Part shown: positions 14,201-14,507 of the stretch, piece by piece
Position numbering within the stretch: the stretch's first letter is position 1
Layout of the letters: each line of letters opens with the position of its first letter
Assembly (NCBI GenBank): GCA_017391465.1
Contig: JAFOYH010000114.1
Location: 1-14,507 of the forward strand
DNA length: 14,507 nt
Reading direction: 5' to 3'
DNA from: Lachnospiraceae bacterium
GTDB taxonomy: Bacteria > Bacillota_A > Clostridia > Lachnospirales > Lachnospiraceae
Made by a program: the position numbers and the translations under genes
The notes under the pieces: generated by a model
Told to the model about the DNA's origin: nothing
The model's input: the letters and a program-made list of their open reading frames with translations, nothing else
Database searches by the model: none

Positions 14201-14507
14201 AAAGTGGCACGCGATCTTGGTATTGAAAAAGGTGATGAAATTCAGCTTGAACTTGCGGAGAATGAACATTTTACGGTAAAGATCACGGATATTTGTGAGA
14301 ATTACCTGGCACATTATGTTTATATGGCACCGAAAGTGTATGAACAGCTGATGGGAGAAACTGCGGAGCTGAATAATATTTATGTGACGATTAAAGATGA
14401 ATATTCCGATGAAATGACAGATGTCGGTGGTGTTTTCCTTGATCATGAAGGTGTATTGGCGGTTTCTTATACAAGCAATATGGCAGGAGACCTCACGGAT
14501 ATGATTC
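11276..14507 (+). CDS. FtsX-type ABC permease with long coiled-coil domain (partial)
   Basis: Open from ATG 11276 (GAGGAG at 11265-11270) to the window end: 1077 codons without a stop, so the 3' end is missing. The order seen is TM1 (residues about 22-40), a first extracytoplasmic domain (to about 250), an Ala/Glu-rich coiled coil (254-653), TM2 (683-700), TM3 (726-755), TM4 (778-797), TM5 (850-870), then a second extracytoplasmic domain to the edge. The segment TMTRMVEEQRMQIGTLKALGYSKFDIA after TM2 is the FtsX/MacB hallmark. The family pattern predicts three more C-terminal TM segments. It forms an exporter or mechanotransmitter with the preceding ATPase. The coiled coil is far longer than in MacB. 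Confidence 0.88.
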   Translation, partial: MRKEALAKDFKMEIRNSLNRFLSIFFIVALGVAFFAGVRATEPDMQYSGDEYFDERNMMDLKVISTLGLTDDDIDAILDVDGVEEVNPGYMIDVLSIMGDSERIVHLESLPETMNEVDISEGRLPRNARECIIDVDAANAYGIQVGDKITFESGTEDTLEDTLILTEYEVVGTCSSPTYISFGRGSTNIGNGEIDLFAYILGASFCQEVYSQAWITVAGAKEATAFTEEYQEIVAQVKERVEGIADVRCDIRYAEIMEEAGAEIAEAESELAEAKEEVEVELAEAEEELRDGEAQIADGKVQLAASQSQLASAKNQLISGRTELDNGWSQYNEGAAELEEGKALLAAGEAELLANEALIADGEAQLAAGEEELLANEALIADGEAQIAEAEQKLAVTETALAAAEAALAEAKAWDSNISALQQEYDSGILSLNSKKAELAALQQLIASGTLTEEEIPQYQTQADQLQLEITGQEVELASKKMRIDTMNDLRPTIEQVLAMESEIVAGREQLTAGKAQLEAEKTRLEDGKAQIEAGKAEIESQKAVLADGRAQIEAGKAEIEVQKQAMLDGEAVLQDSYNQLQAAENEYQSGLKQISYGESQISAGYAAIAENEALIADGWAELEEGKKEAEEEIADAELKIADAKEEINKIEKSTWYVNDREADADYVGYADNAERMGAIGKVFPLLFFLVAALVSLTTMTRMVEEQRMQIGTLKALGYSKFDIAFKFLGYALIATLGGSIAGVLFGQKVFPWIIVNAYKVMYIHVPNVVIPYDLRYALMATIAAVACTMLATLSSCHKALSAQPANLMRPEAPRIGKKVFLEHIPFIWMSLSFSWKSTIRNLMRYKKRFFMTIFGIGGCMALMLVGYGLKDSIMDVSNLQFGKIQIYDLMAVVDEDMEEAERRALDKKLQADQRIKGYINGYMRMTEMTVGNTQKDIYLYVPSTLEGLDQFITFNYRKTGETWNLGEDSVVITEKVARDLGIEKGDEIQLELAENEHFTVKITDICENYLAHYVYMAPKVYEQLMGETAELNNIYVTIKDEYSDEMTDVGGVFLDHEGVLAVSYTSNMAGDLTDMI
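12338..12432 (+). repeat. 63-nt spaced repeats inside the coiled-coil region
   Basis: An identical 32-bp stretch (beginning AATGAAGCACTAATTGCAG) occurs at 12338-12369 and 12401-12432, exactly 63 bp apart, encoding NEALIADGEAQ twice. A second pair, 29 bp with two mismatches, lies at 12863-12891 and 12926-12954, again 63 bp apart (AQIEAGKAEI). The period of 21 residues equals three heptads, so these are internal duplications that preserve the coiled-coil phase. Confidence 0.75.

Overview
The window looks like a chromosomal segment of a low-to-mid GC Gram-positive anaerobe, most likely a Clostridia member of the Lachnospiraceae type. The reasons are strong AGGAGG-type ribosome binding sites, sigma-A style promoters, many hairpin-plus-T-run terminators, and gene families typical of that group (Liv transporter followed by a cytidylate-kinase-like protein, a DUF2974 hydrolase, a coiled-coil FtsX permease). 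This assignment is inferred from protein and signal style, not from a marker gene. No rRNA, tRNA, CRISPR array or recognisable transposase was found.

Region 1 (1-4163, + strand): a terminator from an upstream gene, a promoter, then a tight operon livH-livM-livG-livF for high-affinity uptake of branched-chain amino acids. It ends with a cytidylate-kinase-like protein 12 nt after livF. The substrate-binding protein is not in the window and may lie just upstream.

Region 2 (4164-5976): the least ordinary part. A very good promoter with a perfect 17-bp palindrome embedded in it drives only about 70 nt before a strong bidirectional terminator, which is a candidate regulated small RNA. Converging on it is a solitary minus-strand gene for an archaeal-type ATPase fused to a winged helix and a DUF234 (PD-(D/E)XK-like) nuclease. 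Its promoter is framed by repeated and inverted copies of a GATTTACTAAA / TAAACCACTAAA motif.

Region 3 (5920-8162, + strand): a promoter leads into a damaged M20 metallopeptidase gene that lacks its N-terminal and C-terminal thirds and runs in frame into a complete NUDIX hydrolase domain. A DUF2974 (Mbeg1-like) alpha/beta-hydrolase follows, closed by a long bidirectional terminator.

Region 4 (8246-10433): a divergent pair, an MFS transporter (-) and an AraC-family regulator (+, TTG start), with a 22-bp palindrome between them. The regulator probably controls the transporter.

Region 5 (10447-14507, + strand): a promoter with direct repeats upstream drives a MacB/LolD-type ABC ATPase and a large FtsX-type permease, which runs off the window end. 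The permease carries a roughly 400-residue extracytoplasmic coiled coil that appears to fold into an antiparallel hairpin.
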